From Sambucus nigra (taxonomy: Eukaryota > Streptophyta > Magnoliopsida > Dipsacales > Adoxaceae): DNA of 64,000 bases. Each line of letters begins with the position of its first letter. Within the stretch, counting starts at the first letter, position 1. Shown piece after piece: positions 46,841-58,899 of this stretch. The position numbers and the translations under genes are program-made. The notes under the pieces were generated by a model. It made no database searches and was not told the DNA's origin. It saw nothing but the letters and a program-made list of their open reading frames with translations. Location: the NCBI GenBank assembly GCA_949130495.1, contig OX422221.1, positions 155,303,241 through 155,367,240 of the forward strand, read 5' to 3'.

Positions 46841-48535
46841 TCATGCAAAAATTTTTGAGAATGAAATATCTTTCGAGCCCACAATAGAATTCAGAGGTTG
46901 GTTACCTTTAACATTAGGAATTAAATTTTCCCTCTCAATTTCCAAACTCACAGATTTATTTTTCAAAAATATAATCGGTCTCCAAGTTATAGTCTTCCAT
47001 TGTTCTTTCTTAGGCACATCCAGTTCAGTTATATGGTTTAACATATATTTAGGAAGTAAATTGCAGTGCTGAATTGAGTGTCCAACAATACCACAGTTTG
47101 CGCAAATGGGAAATTTTAACTCATAAGGTAAGCCTTGGAGAAAGCCATCAACTTTCACAGAAGAAGGAAGATGTTTAGTATGATCAAACTCAACACACAT
47201 ACGTAGGGTCGGTCATAAGATTGGGAGTATCCTGTGCGAAAATCAATTTAGGACCCTTCTAAAAAAATATTTTACAAAGATATTAAATACTTAAAATGGA
47301 CCCCTAAAAATTTAATCTTATTTTTTAGGAGCCCATTTTAGTTGGGTGAGATATTTGGATAGTTGAATCATTCTTTGTACATATTGTTATTAGGTAGTTA
47401 AAAAAATAGCACCTAAAAAATTGAACTTATTTTAAAAATTGATATTTTTTATATACATAAAATATTTTTGGACCCTTAAAATATGCATATATAGGTGCAT
47501 ACTCTAAAATGGACCCCTAAAAAATTGAACTTATTTTAAAAATTGATATTTGTAATATACATAACATATTTTTGGATCCTTAAAATATACATATATAGGC
47601 CCATACTCTAAAATGAGTTCTGTGTCATTGCCCATTTGACACATGACCAGACCCGGCCATGCACATACGTACATATCTTACTCTTGTAGTAGAACCAATA
47701 TAGATATCCAACTTAACAGGATTGCCTAAGAATTTGGCAATATCTTAAAGAATTTTATTATCATAGAATTCCAAAGGCAATTCAGGAATCTGAACCCACA
47801 AAAGCTCATATTTTAGATAACTTCTTTGGAAGGCCTAAAGTTCTTTTTCCATTTAAAAATAGCCAGATGATGATTATTAATAAAGGAATGTCCTACCAAA
47901 GAAGTGATATAACCCTCTTCATTTTTAAACTATAACACAAAGAAACCATGGCCACCATCAGTAACTTGAACCTCATTATTGGTTTTCGAAAGTCGACCTT
48001 ATCTAAAAGCAAGATTATAGAATATAAGATTTTGACATACCATTTTAATGAATTAGCATTGTCTCCAAGAAGAACGAATACGAACTAGTTCATCTTTGGA
48101 AACAAAACCATCAGAAATATGCACATCACATCCTTTGTCAGTCACAACATCCTCATGACTATGAGTTTCAGTAAAATTATCCACCCAAGAAGGAAAACAA
48201 GTATGAGTTGAATCATTCACAAGTTTATCCTTGTAGGAAATATGTTTAGTTTTTTGGCCAGCACTATAATCAATTTCCATATTAACCTCAAGTAAAGGAC
48301 AAGATGACTCAGGTTTACCAGGGGGTTTGGGAGGGAAGGAAGAAGAAGGAAAGAGTGCAAAAGAGAGAAAATGAGTCATTTTTGCTTCTTTAGGAATAAT
48401 GACATTATCAATTAGTTGCCTACATTTATAACCTAAAAGGAGCACTTTGAATATGACTAAATTAATATATGAGATATTCTCCACCCCACTTACACTCATA
48501 TACACGTCACCAGAATGCACATTCCATATATACAC
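46841..48535 (-). pseudogene. DUF4283 / CCHC zinc-knuckle protein, split
   Basis: The minus strand encodes an N-terminal Ser/Pro-rich part (48053-48535), a DUF4283-like region ('EVQVTDGGHGFFVL', 'NEEGYITSLVGHSFINNHH', 47860-47960), then 'VEFDHTKHLPSSVKVDGF', 'LPYELKFPICANCGIVGHSI' and a C-x2-C-x4-H-x4-C knuckle (about 47075-47120). This layout is that of plant LINE-associated ORF1-like proteins that bind nucleic acid. Stops and frame changes occur around 47700-48060. A 458-bp MITE at 47204-47661 splits the region; removing it with one target copy restores the reading across 'YVRMC'. The downstream end runs into the copia LTR, which may have truncated it. Confidence 0.7.
47204..47661. mobile_element. 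hAT-type MITE, 458 bp
   Basis: Flanked by a perfect 8-bp target duplication cacatacg (47196-47203 and 47662-47669). The left end TAGGGTCGGTCAT and the right end (reverse complement CATGGCCGGGTCTGGTCAT) form imperfect terminal inverted repeats; TAGGG-like ends and 8-bp duplications are hAT hallmarks. Inside, a segment of about 105 bp ('aaaaaattgaacttatttta', 'atacatatataggc') is tandemly duplicated. No coding capacity. Confidence 0.8.
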
Positions 48536-49342
48536 TTGATACTTATAATATTCTCTTTTTGAATAAATATTGTTTTCAATTTCATTTTTTTTTCACTCAA
48601 TCACATCATATTATACACATACAAACCGACATACACCGAAAAAAACGACGGTTTATATGATATTTTGAAGCAAATATTAATTCTATCTTATATGGTCGAA
48701 TTATTTTAACTATTTTTATTACTAAAACACTAAGTGTGACACAATATCATTAGATGGTTCAAATGTTATTTTAATTAAATGAATATTGTAGAAAAATTAA
48801 AGTATAAATTTCACCACTCAAAGTTGAGGTAAAAAAATGCAGGATCTTACAAAAGCAGTGCGTGTTTTTGATGAAAAATATTTATATAATTGATGAGATT
48901 TTTATTTTGACTCTTGACTTTTTAATTCGTTATTTGATGTACTAAGTTTTCTTAATATCTTTGATGCAGCCCCCAATTTTATAACACACTTAAAAAAAAT
49001 ACCTTACCGGTAATATACATCACCCGTGAATACATTTTAGACAAACTTATCCTAATAAATCTAACATTATACCCAGACACACCCTCTCATCTCTACCCAC
49101 CTTCATTTCTCTCTCTATACAATCCTTCCCTGCCCCGACATAATTTTAATAGTAACATCAACACTAGTATATTTATGCATCTCATAAAACATTGCAGAAT
49201 GAGGAAATATGGTGATAGACATGGAAATACACCCTTACCAAGACCAAAACTATGACTAAATCTATTTAAAACACCATTTTGGCATCCATAATTCAAACTC
49301 AGTAATGTATATCTGCACCTTCTAGGCTTTGGTTATTATAAC
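48536..49342. other. AT-rich spacer, nothing recognised
   Basis: No domain, RNA gene or terminal repeat was recognised. Short open frames on both strands are composition-driven. Confidence 0.5.
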
Positions 49343-50201
49343 TAGGATTGTAAATTTATGACACGGCACGATAACTAAACACGAACCCAACACCAAGTTA
49401 GCGGGTTAGAGTTCATCATTTCTTGACACGAATCCAAATGACACGATCCGCCAATACGAATACTAAACTAATAAACGAGAAAGTTTAGTGTCAAACACAA
49501 ATAACTCAAAAATGATATTAATAGACCCGTGTAACTAATATTTTACATAGAATATATTAAATATTTTATGTATCTTGATAGACATTTTATAAATTCATGT
49601 AGAACTAGATAAAAAAATAATTAGTTTTTTTATTTTTTTTCTAAAACATTGTATTAATTAAATTTTAAGTTCTGATAGTCATATGAGTGGTATTATTGGT
49701 TAAAGAGAATAAAAAACTAGTCGTATGTTTTAGCAAATGGGTAATCTAAGTCAACCCGAACACATCATGATATTAAGATGGGTCGGGTTAATGTTATCCA
49801 CCCTGGTTTGGTCCAATGGTAATGAGGGTTTCGCTCTATACCATAGGTCGTGAGTTCGATCCCTCCCCACGGATACCTGTCCTGAGGGTAAGGGCGGGCT
49901 CTGAGCCGTGCGGGTATGCCGTAAGGTGTCTGAGTTTGATTCCCCCTCGGGTGCCAGATTTAAATTGGGGTGTGTGTTAGGGTGGCTCTGACACTTGCAC
50001 CCCCTGTTTAGCAAACACAAGGGAGTTCAAATGGTTCATTCGTGTGTAGGTTCAGGGCTTCAAAAAAAGATGGGTCGGGTTAATGTTAGGTCATTTCACA
50101 CGATTAGTTAAATGGGTTGAGTCAGGTTTGACTAATACTTAAGACGAACTCGATATGACACTATCCGGACACGACACGAGATGCACTAATTGTCATCCTT
50201 A
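49343..50201. mobile_element. hAT-like foldback MITE carrying a SINE
   Basis: Ends 'taggattgtaaattt' and, reversed, 'taaggatgacaatta' form degenerate inverted repeats followed by 'gacacg'/'gtgtcg'-rich arms. The flanks attataac (49335-49342) and attataaa (50202-50209) match at 7 of 8 bases. Without the SINE the element is about 565 bp. No coding sequence. Confidence 0.65.
49797..50066 (+). mobile_element. tRNA-derived SINE
   Basis: About 270 bp with an RNA polymerase III promoter: box A-like 'tggtccaatgg' (49809-49819) and box B 'gagttcgatcc' (49852-49862), and a short A-tail at the right end. It is flanked by a perfect 22-bp target duplication (49775-49796 and 50067-50088, 'agatgggtcgggttaatg...'), so the insertion is recent. 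It sits inside the hAT-like MITE. The minus-strand open frame 49751-50020 across it is an artefact. The tRNA species of origin is not certain. Confidence 0.9.
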
Positions 50202-50209
50202 ATTATAAA

Positions 50210-51623
50210 ACCCTTTAAGAGACTTAGCCAGGGAAAAGAAACTATGCCGAATTGGTTTGGCAACATAATAATGCTATGTTTAGGATGAAAACGTGTAAAT
50301 ACAACATAAAAGAAGAGTACAATAAAATGTGGGCATTATTTTTTAGCAGAAGAGACATTCAATGCAGCATAATAGATGAATGTATGGCTAAGTAAACCGA
50401 CCCACATTTCTATTCAATCTTTAAAGTGGAATGTAGTAAATTTCAATGAAATACTTATAGCTGACTATATGTTCAAAGCTTAGAGTAAAAAAATGTGTGT
50501 ACCCGCTATTACATGCCCGTTATCTGTTCATAGACAAAAGAACAAAATTAAACACTTGTTGTTGATAAGACCAAACAACAATTAAGATTTCCCCTTGCCC
50601 TTGCATTGGCATTTATCCTTGCCAGTGCCCGAACGGGGAATGCGCTTGTTGCCCTCGAACAAAGGGCTCACGCCCTCTTTGCCAAGGTATATGAAAAAAC
50701 AAATTATTTTCATGTCTTCATTCTGGACCTTGAAGTGGCTCAAATTCTAGGTTCTCTATGGCTCACTTATATTATTTACATTATATTCCGTTGGTGTTAC
50801 TATTTTTGTAGCCAAGAGTAACATTTGTTTGAATGAATAAATAATGGCCTTTGTTTGAATATGCCTTCTATTTTTACATTGCTTTAACGTTCAAACTATA
50901 TGCAGACAAGTTTACAGCTTTTTCAATTTTACTTTATCTTTTTAGCAATGATTGTATGTTGAAGAGATAATTTAGGACACATAAAGTAAACAATATATGC
51001 TTTTGTTGTTAAATAAATGAGTCTATTGGACCAGTGATTCTTTTTGTACAATGTTAAAACAATTCATTCACTATCATTGTGGAATGTTTATTTTTAAGGA
51101 TTCTTTCATGGACAAGCACGAAGAATCAAACTGGAATTTATATGGAATTAGAATAAGGTTTTAATTATATTTGTCTATTTTTGCTAGTATCAAATGTCAC
51201 ACTAAAGCTTAGAATGTAGACTCCAGTTGTAATAAGAGGAACCTAATATTATGCTAAATAGAATAATAAGAAGTGTACGGATTTTTTAAATTCATTTTAG
51301 GTTTGGGAATGCAGTATGTTCAAATGAATGAAGTTTTTACTAAAAGAACATGTTATATTCTTAGTACATGTATATATATGCAAAATGCTATTCAATTTCG
51401 AAATATTTGACAATAATTCAGAATATTATTGCTGTTGATAAAGCTCGAAGAAGTCATAATATAGTTCTTGGCCGATAATTGTGTCATCGGCACGAGCATA
51501 TGCTATTGTGTATATATTTATATACTAAATCAACTCACTCTTCACTTATCTTTCTAACTTCTGTTCCAGATTCAATAACGATTTCGCTGCTCCAACAAGA
51601 CATAATGTTTCTGGTAATTAATA
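50210..51623. other. Spacer with one unassigned small frame
   Basis: At 50606-50821 the plus strand is open for 71 codons starting 'MAFILASARTGNALVAL', with a GC content above its surroundings up to about 50690 and hydrophobic ends; no family is recognised and it may be chance. The rest is AT-rich and empty. Confidence 0.4.
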
Positions 51624-53843
51624 TGTCACACCCCAAACCAAATTCCATACTAATAATTTCTCATTATAATAATTAGATCATGATCTTGAGCCCATTGGAA
51701 ATATAATTCATTTATCAATATTTTTCTACATAGTGTGCACAGTGAACATACTATTATTCTTATTCCATACCGAAATCAATATCAGAGTGGTGATTAAGCA
51801 GACATTCAATAACGTGGTTGACTATGATCAACTCAATCCATGCTAAATTTATATCTACAATATGTGAGTGTATTAAAATCTTTAGTGTGACAAGGTTAAA
51901 ATCCTCATATTTAAACCCCAACTCTTCCAACGGTACAACTCTCAAAGTTACCGGTCATATAGAATCCTAGTTGGCAGCGTACAAACCTGAAAATGTTAAA
52001 ATATAAGCCGTAAGCATTAAGCTTAGTGAGGTACTTTTCCCCTGCAATTGAATAACAATTCTATATCAAATATGTGGATATAAAATCCGAATAATCCTGC
52101 TCATTGGCAATAACAAATCATGGATTATAAGAGCCAAATAATTCTGCCCATTGGCAATAACAAATCCTCGAACATAAGTTCCAATAAATCATTGGATCTT
52201 TGTCCAATTTCAATCCTGGATCATAAGACCCAAACAAATTCTGGATATTTTAATATCCAAACAAATCCTGAATACCGAAGTATTCAAAAAAATCCGCTCT
52301 TAGATCTATATTCAAATCCAACATGTCATTTTCATATCTATATATGAAACAATCATAAGTACGCTCACCTTGACAGTTTAACTGGTTTTTCCCTTGCCTT
52401 TATCCGCTACTTGTTCAATCATCTCTTCTTCCCTTCCTATCATTCTTACAATATTAGTGTCATCATAATAATATTAACAATTCAAATAATAACTTGAACA
52501 TAACTCAATTCGTAAGCATCATATGATTATATTCAAATCATTTGTCACAAATGAAGTTTCATCCACATTAATGTTAATATAATTGTCATATCCAAGTCAT
52601 ACACCAAACATATATTCATTTTTTCTTGGTAATCAAATCCTTATCATATTATTATTCCAATACAAAAGACGGTACTTCATTTCAAGTCTCATAGAGCAAG
52701 ATATGCCCATTTCTTTACCACATAGTAAGTCTGCCATATAGGCTCTTTTATCATTCATTCCACTTCCAGGAATTTTCATAATTTTTCAACATTATAAATT
52801 TATATGATATTTAACCCAACATCATAAAACATATTGAACAATAAAAGATTAAAATTTCATAATTTTCAAAGTTCATTTTCTATGTCAAGTAAGACATCAA
52901 ACATATGGTATGCATACTTTCACCATTGGGGAAGATTTCATACCCGAACTTCAAACTCTCACCAAAGACTCATTTATTGGTATTTTCACATGATTTTAGG
53001 ATGTCATACATATATGAGTCCAGGTTAGTCTCCAATTGGAATCAATTAATTCCAGTAAGTATACAGAAATATATGAAAGTTTGAATAAACAAGATTCCTA
53101 AACAAAACAATCTCAAGGGTTTACACATTATAGTTTGCTTAAACTTGCATCTATCCATAAGTACACATCAAGACATGGAATTTCAGTAAAAAAAATTATT
53201 ATTTCAATCATTTAAATAAGTAATACAAAAAAACAAACAAGATTTATGGATGGAAATAACTTAGGGGCTTTTACGTAATTTTTCAATGAATTTTTCTTCA
53301 ATTTCTCTCAACACTTTCATCCTAAACTTCAAAACTCTCTTTCCTTAGGTTAAAACTCTTCCATGCCTGAAATATGCTGAAGGAAGATCTTAATTCAAGG
53401 TTTATAAGTCGGCATAAGGTCACCCCCCTTAGTCCAATCAAAATATAACATGTGGCATTATATAAAACAAAATATCATTTAAGGCTAAATGACTACTTTA
53501 CCCCCTGTTTGTAAAATGGCAATATCTTCCGACTCGGATGTCCGTTCGATGAACCGTTTGTTTTTTTATAAACCTAACTCATATATATACAAATATATAG
53601 TTTACACCTCAAGTTCATTGTTATGTCATAAAGGTCAAAACTAGCCTCCAACAGGAACATTCCTACCGAAAACTTTAAAATTTCACAGTTGTAACTAATT
53701 CGATACCTCAAGCTTTATGAAGGTAGGATTAAACTAAATATAATGACTTAACATTATATATATACTAATAACATATTATCCATATCACATAATCTAATCA
53801 TGATTTAAACATGATTTATCGTAATTATATTCGGGTTGTCACA
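51624..53843 (+). mobile_element. Solo LTR, family with TGTCACA...TGTCACA ends, copy 2
   Basis: 2220 bp, starts TGTCACACCCC and ends GGGTTGTCACA, with a perfect 5-bp duplication taata (51619-51623 and 53844-53848). Similar to 6609-8930 over its length, most clearly at the right end ('aaacctaactcatatat', 'gactcggatgtccgttcgat'). No PBS, PPT or coding region. A solo LTR is the simplest reading. Confidence 0.8.
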
Positions 53844-54625
53844 TAATAGATAAAGATTCAATATTATTCTATATAGATAATTATTATTGGGTCATGTATA
53901 TATCTATTAAATATTAAGGCTTGGTATGCACACGCCACTTTTAGTGGAAGTAGATGATGGAATAAAAGACCAAGAAAATGTCTATAATTTATCCTCTATG
54001 AAAGCATCCATAATGATGGAAGAAAAATATCAGAAAATGTGTAAATTTATAAAACCGCAAGCTTGCACTAGTGGAAGAGACAGTGTAAAAAAGGGTAGAG
54101 ATTAAGAAGAGGAAGGAAAAATGTACAAAATGGCTAGAGGATATGTAAATACTTGATAATATTTTTTTTGATAAGTAAATGGTTTAGTAAAACAAATCCG
54201 CCTAAGCGGGCGAAAATCCGTATACAAGAAGCATAAAAAACATAAAGCAAATAACCGAAGCCCATAATAGACTAACCAATAACCTAGAACTCCTCCAAGA
54301 ACTCTAGGAGGTGGGATAACGACAAAACATGCCTTTTTCCATACCAAGTAAGAAGAAGACTTAGGAAACTGTACCGAATTCGAGCAGGTCAAGATCTACC
54401 CCCTCGAAGCACCTCATATTCCGTTCCTGCCAGACAGTCCAAAAAATACAACGAGGGACCATCATCCAGGCCACTCGAGGACTAGTCCAACCCCTGGGTC
54501 TCCTCCAATCCTCCAATAACTCAACCACCGTACGCGGCATAACCCAACGAATCTGGCAAAAGTGCAAAGATCAAATTCCAAAGGCTCCTAGTCACCAGAC
54601 AGTGTAGAAGAGGGTGATTGGTCGT

Positions 54626-55042
54626 CTACTCCTCTTTCTTACATAACCAGCATCTGCTAGCCAACCTCCTCCCTCTGCTTTGAAGCCCCTCAATAGTCAA
54701 GATAGCCTGTCTAGCAGCGGTCCACACAAATAAGCAAACCTTGGGAGGCGCCTGACTCTTCCAAATGGTCTTCCACGGGAATGTCCCACCCCCACGGCCC
54801 CTCAGCACATAATAATAATTCTTAACTGAAAAATGACCATCATGTGCGCCCGACCACTTCAAGCCACCTACCCCAAAGGATGGAATTGGGACTAAACGCA
54901 ACCACTCAAAAAACTCCTCTGCCTCCTCCAACTCCCAATCTCGGAGACCCCTCCTAAACTTTGGGTCCCAGACTACACGACCCCCTTCCCTTCGCCTATG
55001 AACCTCAACTGACCCCTCTTTGTCTCCGCCAACCCGAAACAT
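54626..55042 (-). pseudogene. LINE zf-RVT region
   Basis: The C-terminal zinc-binding RT-associated domain: 'GAHDGHFSVKNYYYVLRG', 'TIWKSQAPPKVCLFVWTAAR', 'RRLASRCWLCKKEE' with the Cys pair. It is one frame away from the preceding segment; the shift is near 55030. A stop follows the Cys pair, and homology goes on ('HPLLHC'). Confidence 0.8.
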
Positions 55043-55535
55043 CCCTGGGAAGAGATTCTCTAAAGATCCCCCCCTCTCCCCATTTATCCCTCCAGATTAT
55101 GATACGCCTCCCATTCCCGAGCTCGTAGGAAGTGAGCAAAGAGAACTCACCCCACCTCCGAACAAAAAACCTCCACCATCCCACCCCATGAGAAGATCGA
55201 CCCACGATAGGCCCCCAACCAAGCCCACTGACCCCAAACCTAGCTACCACCACTTTTCTCCAGAGTCTGTCTCCCTCCCTATGAAACAACCATAACCACT
55301 TCCCCAGTAAATCCTGGTTAAAATGGGCTAAGCTCCTTACCCCGACCCCACCCACTTTCAGCGGCCTACACACCTCGTCCCAACTCACCAAACAATATTT
55401 GAACTCATCATCGTGACCTCTCCATAGGAAATCCCTCATCAACATATCTAGTCTCTTGCCGATGGAAGTAGGTAAAGGTAGCACATACATAAAATATGTC
55501 GGAAGGCTCGATAACACACTCTTGATCCTCGTCAA
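55005..55535 (-). pseudogene. LINE segment after RT
   Basis: 'IKSVLSSLPTYFMYVLPLP', 'DMLMRDFLWRGHDDEFKYCL', 'SWDEVCRPLKVGGVGVRSL', then 'GNGRRIIIWRDKWGEGG'. In the same frame as the RT segment, separated by a TAG near 55554. Confidence 0.8.
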
Positions 55536-55553
55536 CCGACCGCCTTTGGATAG

Positions 55554-56462
55554 CTAAATATGCTTCCATCCTGTTAACCTCCTTTGGAACCTCTCAATGA
55601 CCGGCTCCCACATTGAAGATGACTTAAACTTAGCCCCCAAGGGGATACCAAGATAGGTAGATGAGAGCGATCCGACCCTACAACCCAGAACACTATCCAA
55701 ATAGTCCACATTACACACATCTCCCACGGCAATCATCTCACTCTTCTTGATATTGATACGTAAACCCGACACCGACTCAAAACACACCAGTAGCATCCTC
55801 AATGTCCTCAACCCAACCTCAGACGCCCCACATAAGATAATAGTGTCATCCGCAAACAGAAGGTGAGAAAGCTCGACCGGATGGGTGCCACGGCTCCCAA
55901 TCTTAAGTCCTGAGACCAGACCACCCTCGACCATACGATTTATCATTTGAGAGAACGCCTCCATGACCAAAATAAAGAGGAATAGGGATAATGAGTCACC
56001 CTGTCGCAGACCACGAGAGCTCGAGAAGAATCCTTCTGGAACCCCATTAACAAGGATTAAGAATTTGATAGAGGAAATACACGTCTTCATCCACCTGCAC
56101 CACCTCTCCCCAAACACTATCCTCCTGAGAAGATAACCAAGGAACTCCCAACTCATATGATCGTAAGCCTTCTCAATATAAAGTTTGTAAATAATACCCG
56201 AATCACCTCCTCTCATTCTGGACTCGATGCACTCATTTGCCACCAAGGCTGCATCCAAGATCTGACGCCCTTCCCCCCCAAATGCGCTCTGGGCATCTGA
56301 AATAAGAGGATCAATCACCTTATTAAGTCTAACTGACAAGACCTTAGAGATGAGCTTATACAAGCTACGGACCAAGCTAATAGGCCTGAAATCCCTCACA
56401 TTTATAGCCCCTCCTTTCTTGGGGACCAAAGTAATGAATGTGGATCTCAAACTTCTCAACAA
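55554..56462 (-). pseudogene. LINE reverse transcriptase domain
   Basis: 302 residues: 'FITLVPKKGGAINVRDFRPI' (about 9), 'LSVRLNKVIDPLISDAQSAF' (about 42), 'GLRQGDSLSLFLFILVMEAF' (about 150; the usual Pro after Ser-Pro-Leu is changed) and the catalytic 'LLFADDTIIL' (about 200; plus-strand 55840-55870). Nearly the whole RT is readable, but a frame change lies upstream of its start and a TAG ends it. Confidence 0.88.
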
Positions 56463-56639
56463 GTACCCCTATCATAGAACTCACTGAAGACAGCCATCAC
56501 ATCCATCCTGAGCACCACCCAATACTGCTGGTAAAAGGCCATAGTGTACCCGTCCGAACCTGGCGCCTTATCTTCTCACATTGACCTCAACACCTGAACC
56601 ATCTCCTCCTCTCTGACACTACACCCAAACACGTCATTT

Positions 56640-57010
56640 GTAACACAATTTCACCATTACTAAAAATATTAGTAACACAATTTTTCCATTAGAAAAAAGG
56701 CGTGGGGCACGAAGCTAGTAACAGTAACATTATGTTACTAATAGTAACGGAAAAATTAGAATTAGTAATGATAAAATTATGTTACTAATAGTAACGGTAA
56801 AATTCAAAATTCGCAACGATAAAATTCTGTTACTAATAGTAACGATAAAATTCAAAATTAATAATGCTAAAGTTGTGTTACTAATAGTAATGAAAAAATC
56901 AAAATTAGTAATGGTAAAATTCTGTTACTGATAGTAACAAAAATTTCAAAATTAGTAATGAAATTTATAATTAGTAACGGTTAAATTATGTTACTAATCT
57001 TAGTACATAT
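56640..57010. repeat. 48-bp minisatellite with a palindromic core
   Basis: Six units led by 'gttactaatagtaac' at 56734, 56781, 56829, 56877, 56924 and 56990 (steps 47, 48, 48, 47, 66), each followed by 'aaaattagtaatg'-like sequence. Begins exactly where LINE similarity stops. Similar motifs occur in subterminal regions of some plant DNA transposons; no terminal repeat was found here. Confidence 0.85.
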
Positions 57011-57023
57011 TTAAAAAAAAAAT

Positions 57024-57662
57024 TCAAGGGCCCCGGCGCAAATCCATCTCATTACCTCCAACTTTTTCACGAGAGTTAATGATAATGCCAGAGATCCCTC
57101 CTTTCAACTTTACTACATTTTCCATATATAAAATGTATAAATAAATAAAAATAAGTACAACAATAGACCAGGCATACCCTCCCGTGACTAGTGAACATAA
57201 TGCAAGTAGCCAACAAAAGACAGGAGCCAAAAGAACATACATCTCAAAATAATAATGTGACACTTGGGGTGTGAAGCCCCAATCAGATTGAACAAAATAT
57301 GGAAATAAAAAAACAAAACAAAGCGACAAAACAGTCGTTGAAAGGAAAACAAGCCCTAAACAAAGGCATCCCAAAAAAATGGAAAATATAACTATCAAGC
57401 CCACCCAAAGAGGGAGACACACCGACCCATAGAAAGAGGCCAAAAATATGCAGCATCCAAGAAGGGAAAGGCCATTCAGCAAGATCTGGACCAAAAGGGC
57501 CCATAAGTCTAACGGGAAAAGATCCAATGACCAATCTGAAACCCGCATCCGATACCGGCACAAAACTCCACTGTGGGAACACAGTGCCCATGGTGAACAT
57601 GCCAGATCTAGTGTGAAACAACGCGAATAGTAGCAAACCAAGAACCCCAAGAATCGAGACAA
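57024..57662 (-). other. 212-codon open frame, unrecognised
   Basis: Open on the minus strand for 212 codons, very hydrophobic, with several membrane-like runs ('VFLSTTVLSLCFVFLFPYF'). Overlapping frames are open on both strands, and the AT/TG-rich composition alone would give such a product. No family is recognised. It may be a chance frame in transposon UTR-like DNA; no function is assigned. Confidence 0.25.
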
Positions 57663-58585
57663 ATCATCCTAAGATGAACCATAAGCAGGACCACATGCTG
57701 CGCCAAGCCAAAACGGCAACCAACAAATAACAGAGGACAAAAAGATGAGGGCCACCAAAGCTCCAATATTGATATTGACTGTCATGCACTACACCATTTA
57801 AGAAACTAAATCACAATTGAAACCTTCTTTAATAAAAAAAAAAAGACTTCACTATTTGAGTTGGCTAGATGAAAACCCAACTTGAACTTATATTCATCAA
57901 TCATAGGCTGCAGGGTAATCATAATACCAAACTTATACAACTTAATGAAATACAAACATTTTACACATTACCTTTTGGTATTTACCATTCTCCGTAATTC
58001 TGGTGAGGGGGAATTCAATCCGGAAGCGGATGGGGAGACTGGTATCTACTATTTCCTAGGACGAGCCTGTGCCGACCATAAAATAAGATTTATCTGAATC
58101 GAGCCTTATTCTCCAAACACGATTAAGTTGAACTTAATTTCTGCACAGGTCGATCTTAATTTCTGCACAAGCAGAGTCGATCCATACTCAAAGTGTAACA
58201 TCATTTGATTTCTTAACACCACCACTGTAAAAACAGAAAAAAGTAACATCCCAAATGAGCTAATTAGCAATTCAAAAAATCGTAAATTACGTGTGTAAAT
58301 ATACGTTTGACGAACCTATAGTGTGTACTTCCCATCATGGTATGTATATGTTGCTCAACTCAAAAGGTCATACAACATGATAAAGTTTTACAACACAAAT
58401 GTATTTTTATTCCTGCTAAACATAGTGTCACAATGGAACCATGGAAGACCATGGAATGAAAATGAGAAAGAAATGTCACAAGGGAACCAGATGCATTAAA
58501 TTCTTACCTATGGTTCCTACAATAAAAGCCTGATAAAATAAATTTCGTGTGCTAGGACTAACTATAAAAACTGATATACAAGTAT
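57663..58585. other. Spacer, nothing recognised
   Basis: AT-rich, no domain or RNA gene seen. Confidence 0.45.
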
Positions 58586-58591
58586 ATGTTT

Positions 58592-58828
58592 TCATTGATT
58601 CCAAGAAGAAGTTACTACTTGAGATGTGCTAGTGAGTTCGTCGTAGATAAGGTAGGCCACCTTAGCATTGGTTGTAATGGCAGTCTTGTACTCCTCCATG
58701 GATTTTATCACAGTGCATACATATTTTATATCACCACGTTCTGTAACATCAAGGAATTTGGACATGGATTTCTCCATGTCTTCCAGCCTAGCAGGAACAT
58801 CTTCCAGCTCACGAGTAACAGGGGTCAC
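58592..58828 (-). CDS. 78-residue ORF, unrecognised, possible exon remnant
   Basis: Starts 'MTPVTRELEDVPARLEDMEK', continues 'FLDVTERGDIKYVCTVIKSM' and ends 'SQVVTSSWNQ'. The composition is charged and helical, unlike the hydrophobic AT-driven frames around it, so it looks like a piece of a real protein. The family is not recognised. It lies on the same strand as the TCP and FAB1 remnants. Confidence 0.35.
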   Translation of the reverse strand: MTPVTRELEDVPARLEDMEKSMSKFLDVTERGDIKYVCTVIKSMEEYKTAITTNAKVAYLIYDELTSTSQVVTSSWNQ

Positions 58829-58899
58829 ACACGTGTTATTGTCCCTTGTTTCTCACCCTCACCATGAGAACTTATACTTTATCCAACTTACCTGAAACA

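Larger units (their letters stand above)
54154..56639 (-). mobile_element. L1-type LINE, minus strand, 5'-truncated
   Basis: Read on the minus strand: a piece before RT ('KAPGSDGYTMAFYQQYW', about 56530), RT (55554-56462), the segment after RT (55005-55535), zf-RVT (54626-55042), then a 3' end 'ttacttatcaaaaaaaata' at about 54154-54172, a short A-rich tail. The endonuclease and ORF1 are missing: similarity stops at 56639, where a minisatellite begins. Related to the LINE at 15148 ('SLPTYF', 'LMRDFLWRG', 'EVCRP' shared). No target duplication was found. Confidence 0.88.

Noticed and set aside
49751..50020. An 89-codon minus-strand frame with 'RDRTHDLWYRAKPSLPLDQT'
   Set aside because: It is the antisense of the SINE's tRNA-like head; such frames are a known source of false protein annotations.
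50606..50821. A 71-codon plus-strand frame as a secreted peptide or receptor N-terminus
   Set aside because: The hydrophobic start is suggestive, but there is no recognised family, no clear splice site and no homologous wording; not called as a gene.
57024..57662. Hydrophobic 212-codon frame as a membrane protein gene
   Set aside because: Overlapping frames on both strands are open, composition explains the hydrophobicity, and no domain or conserved neighbour supports it; kept only as an unassigned frame.
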